Shown piece by piece: positions 62,700 through 64,000 of a stretch of 64,000 nt of DNA. Below the pieces are notes generated by a model, which made no database searches, had not been told where the DNA came from, and was given only the letters and a program-made list of their open reading frames with translations. A program made the translations under genes and the position numbers. Location: the NCBI RefSeq assembly GCF_028771845.1, contig NZ_CP118270.1, forward strand, positions 6,014,001 through 6,078,000. Reading direction: 5' to 3'. Each line of letters begins with the position of its first letter. Position 1 is the first letter of the stretch. Origin of the DNA: Paenibacillus marchantiae (GTDB taxonomy: Bacteria; Bacillota; Bacilli; Paenibacillales; Paenibacillaceae).

Positions 62700-63661
62700 T
62701 AACTCACTCCTTCCGGTTGCATACCTTCAATCAGATGAAGCAGTACTTCATGCATCGGAGCGGATAGGCCACACCGACACGCCATGCTTACGATTTGCCC
62801 GTTAATGGATTGCACCTCCGTTTGTTGTCCATGCAGAACATCCGACAGCATGGAAGATGTATTTGAGGCTGTGGAACGACAGACGGAGAGGATTTGTTCC
62901 CACACATCAACATCAAGAAGTATTCCGCTTGCTCTGTATACCGCCAATGCCTCATCGTACAGCTGACGCATAAACACGATTCGCTCTTCCTTTGTAATTA
63001 ACTCACCGTTAGGAATACGCCATATCGCGGTAAGAGGGTTAATGACAGCATTGATTAACAACTTCCTATAAATCAGCTTATCGATTTCATTCGACACTGT
63101 ACAGCCAAATCCTGCCTGCTGCAAAAGTCCCTGTAAACGAATGGGGTCATTTTGATTCATTGGCGTTAGAGGTGAGATACGTACATCTGCACTTTTGCCC
63201 AACCAGGTCTCTCCTATACCTGCACGGATGACTCCATCTTGCTGACGTTTCGCCCCTTCTGTAGTTATGACGCTGTATATATTAGAATGCGGCATATTGG
63301 ATTGCACATGATCCAGATGCCCAACCCCATTTTGGAAACATGCGATGTTGAGCACTTGCGTCTTCAATGAACCAATTTCACGTATAACATCAAGTATCGC
63401 TGTCTGTTTCACCATTAATAGTAGCCAATCTCCAGGTGAGTGTTGCCACACTCGGGTTAACTCCGTAATCGGCTTGACCTGGATATGATCAGGTGTAATC
63501 TGGATGGTTTTCTCCCGTTCGATGACCTTAAATCCTTCTATACTCAGTTTATTTGCCTGTTCAGCCGTTCTGGTCCAAAACCGAACCTCGTTGCCTGCGT
63601 CCTGAAGCTTACCTCCATACAAAAGACCCAGTGACCCTGATCCTACGACGTCAATGATCAT
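62699..63661 (-). CDS. panE: 2-dehydropantoate 2-reductase
   Basis: 320 residues. PanE reduces ketopantoate to pantoate with NADPH for coenzyme A synthesis. N-terminal Rossmann motif VVGSGSLGLLYGGKLQDAG, the ACFQNGVGHLD block, and the catalytic Lys in NEIDKLIYRKLLINAVINP are clear. The frame starts with ATG behind GAGGTAGGG. B. subtilis panE also lies near an rsfA-like gene (ylbO). Confidence 0.92.
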   Translation of the reverse strand: MIIDVVGSGSLGLLYGGKLQDAGNEVRFWTRTAEQANKLSIEGFKVIEREKTIQITPDHIQVKPITELTRVWQHSPGDWLLLMVKQTAILDVIREIGSLKTQVLNIACFQNGVGHLDHVQSNMPHSNIYSVITTEGAKRQQDGVIRAGIGETWLGKSADVRISPLTPMNQNDPIRLQGLLQQAGFGCTVSNEIDKLIYRKLLINAVINPLTAIWRIPNGELITKEERIVFMRQLYDEALAVYRASGILLDVDVWEQILSVCRSTASNTSSMLSDVLHGQQTEVQSINGQIVSMACRCGLSAPMHEVLLHLIEGMQPEGVS

Positions 63662-63723
63662 GCTGCATCCCTACCTCTGCTCCAATAATTGCTTTTATCT
63701 ATAATAGAACAAAAACAGCAAAC

Positions 63724-63772
63724 AAAAAACCCATCATACCCGCCGTTATGTAACGGAGGTGTGACGGGTCCT
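63724..63772 (-). terminator. terminator of the rsfA-like gene
   Basis: Long imperfect stem with ACCCGTCACACC and CCGTTA/TAACGG against GGGTATGATGGGT, followed by six T on the minus strand, 34 bp after the stop at 63806. Confidence 0.75.
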
Positions 63773-63805
63773 GATCTAATGCTGATCATCAGATACAATT
63801 TGCTT

Positions 63806-64000
63806 TTATTCAATTCGTTCCAGATTCCCGTTGGCATCCATTTTGAATCTCGTTTTGAGTTCCTCTTCTTCTTCTGTCAGAAATGCGAGTCTGCGAGCAC
63901 GATCCATAATCTGAATCAGTGCTTTATAATCGTCGTTTACAACACGATAATCAGTCTGTACTTCATTCACTTCCTTAGACAGACGATCATTCTCGCAACG
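63806..64000 (-). CDS. C-terminal end of an RsfA-family regulator (partial, runs off right edge)
   Basis: The last 64 residues are visible. A coiled-coil stretch (RLSKEVNEVQTDYRVV), then DYKALIQIMDRARRLAF, and the ending FKMDANGNLERIE. This matches the end of RsfA/YlbO prespore regulators as I recall them; the DNA-binding Myb-like part would be beyond the edge. The neighbour panE supports the ylbO position. Without the N-terminus the call stays moderate. Confidence 0.65.
   Translation of the reverse strand, partial: RCENDRLSKEVNEVQTDYRVVNDDYKALIQIMDRARRLAFLTEEEEELKTRFKMDANGNLERIE

Overview
The window looks like a chromosomal segment of a spore-forming, low-to-mid-GC Gram-positive bacterium, most likely Paenibacillus. 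The evidence is the sporulation genes (sigE, sigG, spoIIGA, spoVE, spoVD, an rsfA-like end), a murE of the meso-diaminopimelate type, bacillithiol synthesis (bshC), Bacillus-type PyrR attenuation and T-box control, and gene order close to the B. subtilis dcw-sigE-sigG-ylm-divIVA-ileS-lspA-pyr region. Almost every gene is on the minus strand. The exceptions are the yhgE-like gene (10893-13568) and the ylyA-like gene (20487-21227).

Layout from left to right (transcription mostly runs right to left). 1-757: start of an ABC ATPase. 908-10502: pyrimidine operon pyrR-pyrB-pyrC-carA-carB-pyrF-pyrE, with a promoter, a PyrR-binding attenuator, a 210-bp palindrome between pyrC and carA, and no pyrP, pyrK or pyrD. 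10893-13568: a giant YhgE/Pip membrane protein with two blocks of 17- and 18-residue repeats. 13722-17337: a five-gene operon (UbiA-type phosphoribosyl-polyprenyl synthase-like, HAD phosphatase, two small EamA/SMR-type proteins, a large polytopic membrane protein). It reads as a complete lipid-linked pentose assembly, flipping and transfer pathway and is the best candidate for an undescribed system. 17371-18755: an LL-diaminopimelate-aminotransferase-like gene. 18799-21713: ylyB, lspA, ylyA-like, DUF5665. 21826-25855: type II (eukaryote-like) ileS behind an Ile T-box, with a GC-rich palindromic array of four 86-bp tandem units between the T-box terminator and the start codon.

25869-34371: divIVA, ylmH, yggT/ylmG, sepF, yggS/ylmE, pgeF/ylmD, ylmC, sigG, sigE, spoIIGA, ftsZ. 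34522-53354: the division and cell-wall cluster ftsA, divIB, murA, murB, murG, spoVE, murD, mraY, murF, murE, spoVD, pbpB, ftsL, rsmH, mraZ, with a four-box MraZ operator in front. 53397-56488: ahcY and bshC. 56571-62173: an oligopeptide importer oppA-oppB-oppC-oppDF with the two ATPases fused in one chain. 62325-64000: DUF3397, panE and the end of an rsfA-like regulator.

The genes fit together. The cell-wall cluster makes lipid II from UDP-GlcNAc and meso-DAP and delivers it to the septum. ftsZ/ftsA/sepF/divIVA build and place the septum. sigE/spoIIGA/sigG re-use the asymmetric septum for compartment-specific transcription. The many TTG and GTG starts (at least 16 here) were chosen because each has a good Shine-Dalgarno at the right distance and no better ATG. 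All functional calls rest on reading the translated sequences and recalled family features; no database search was run.
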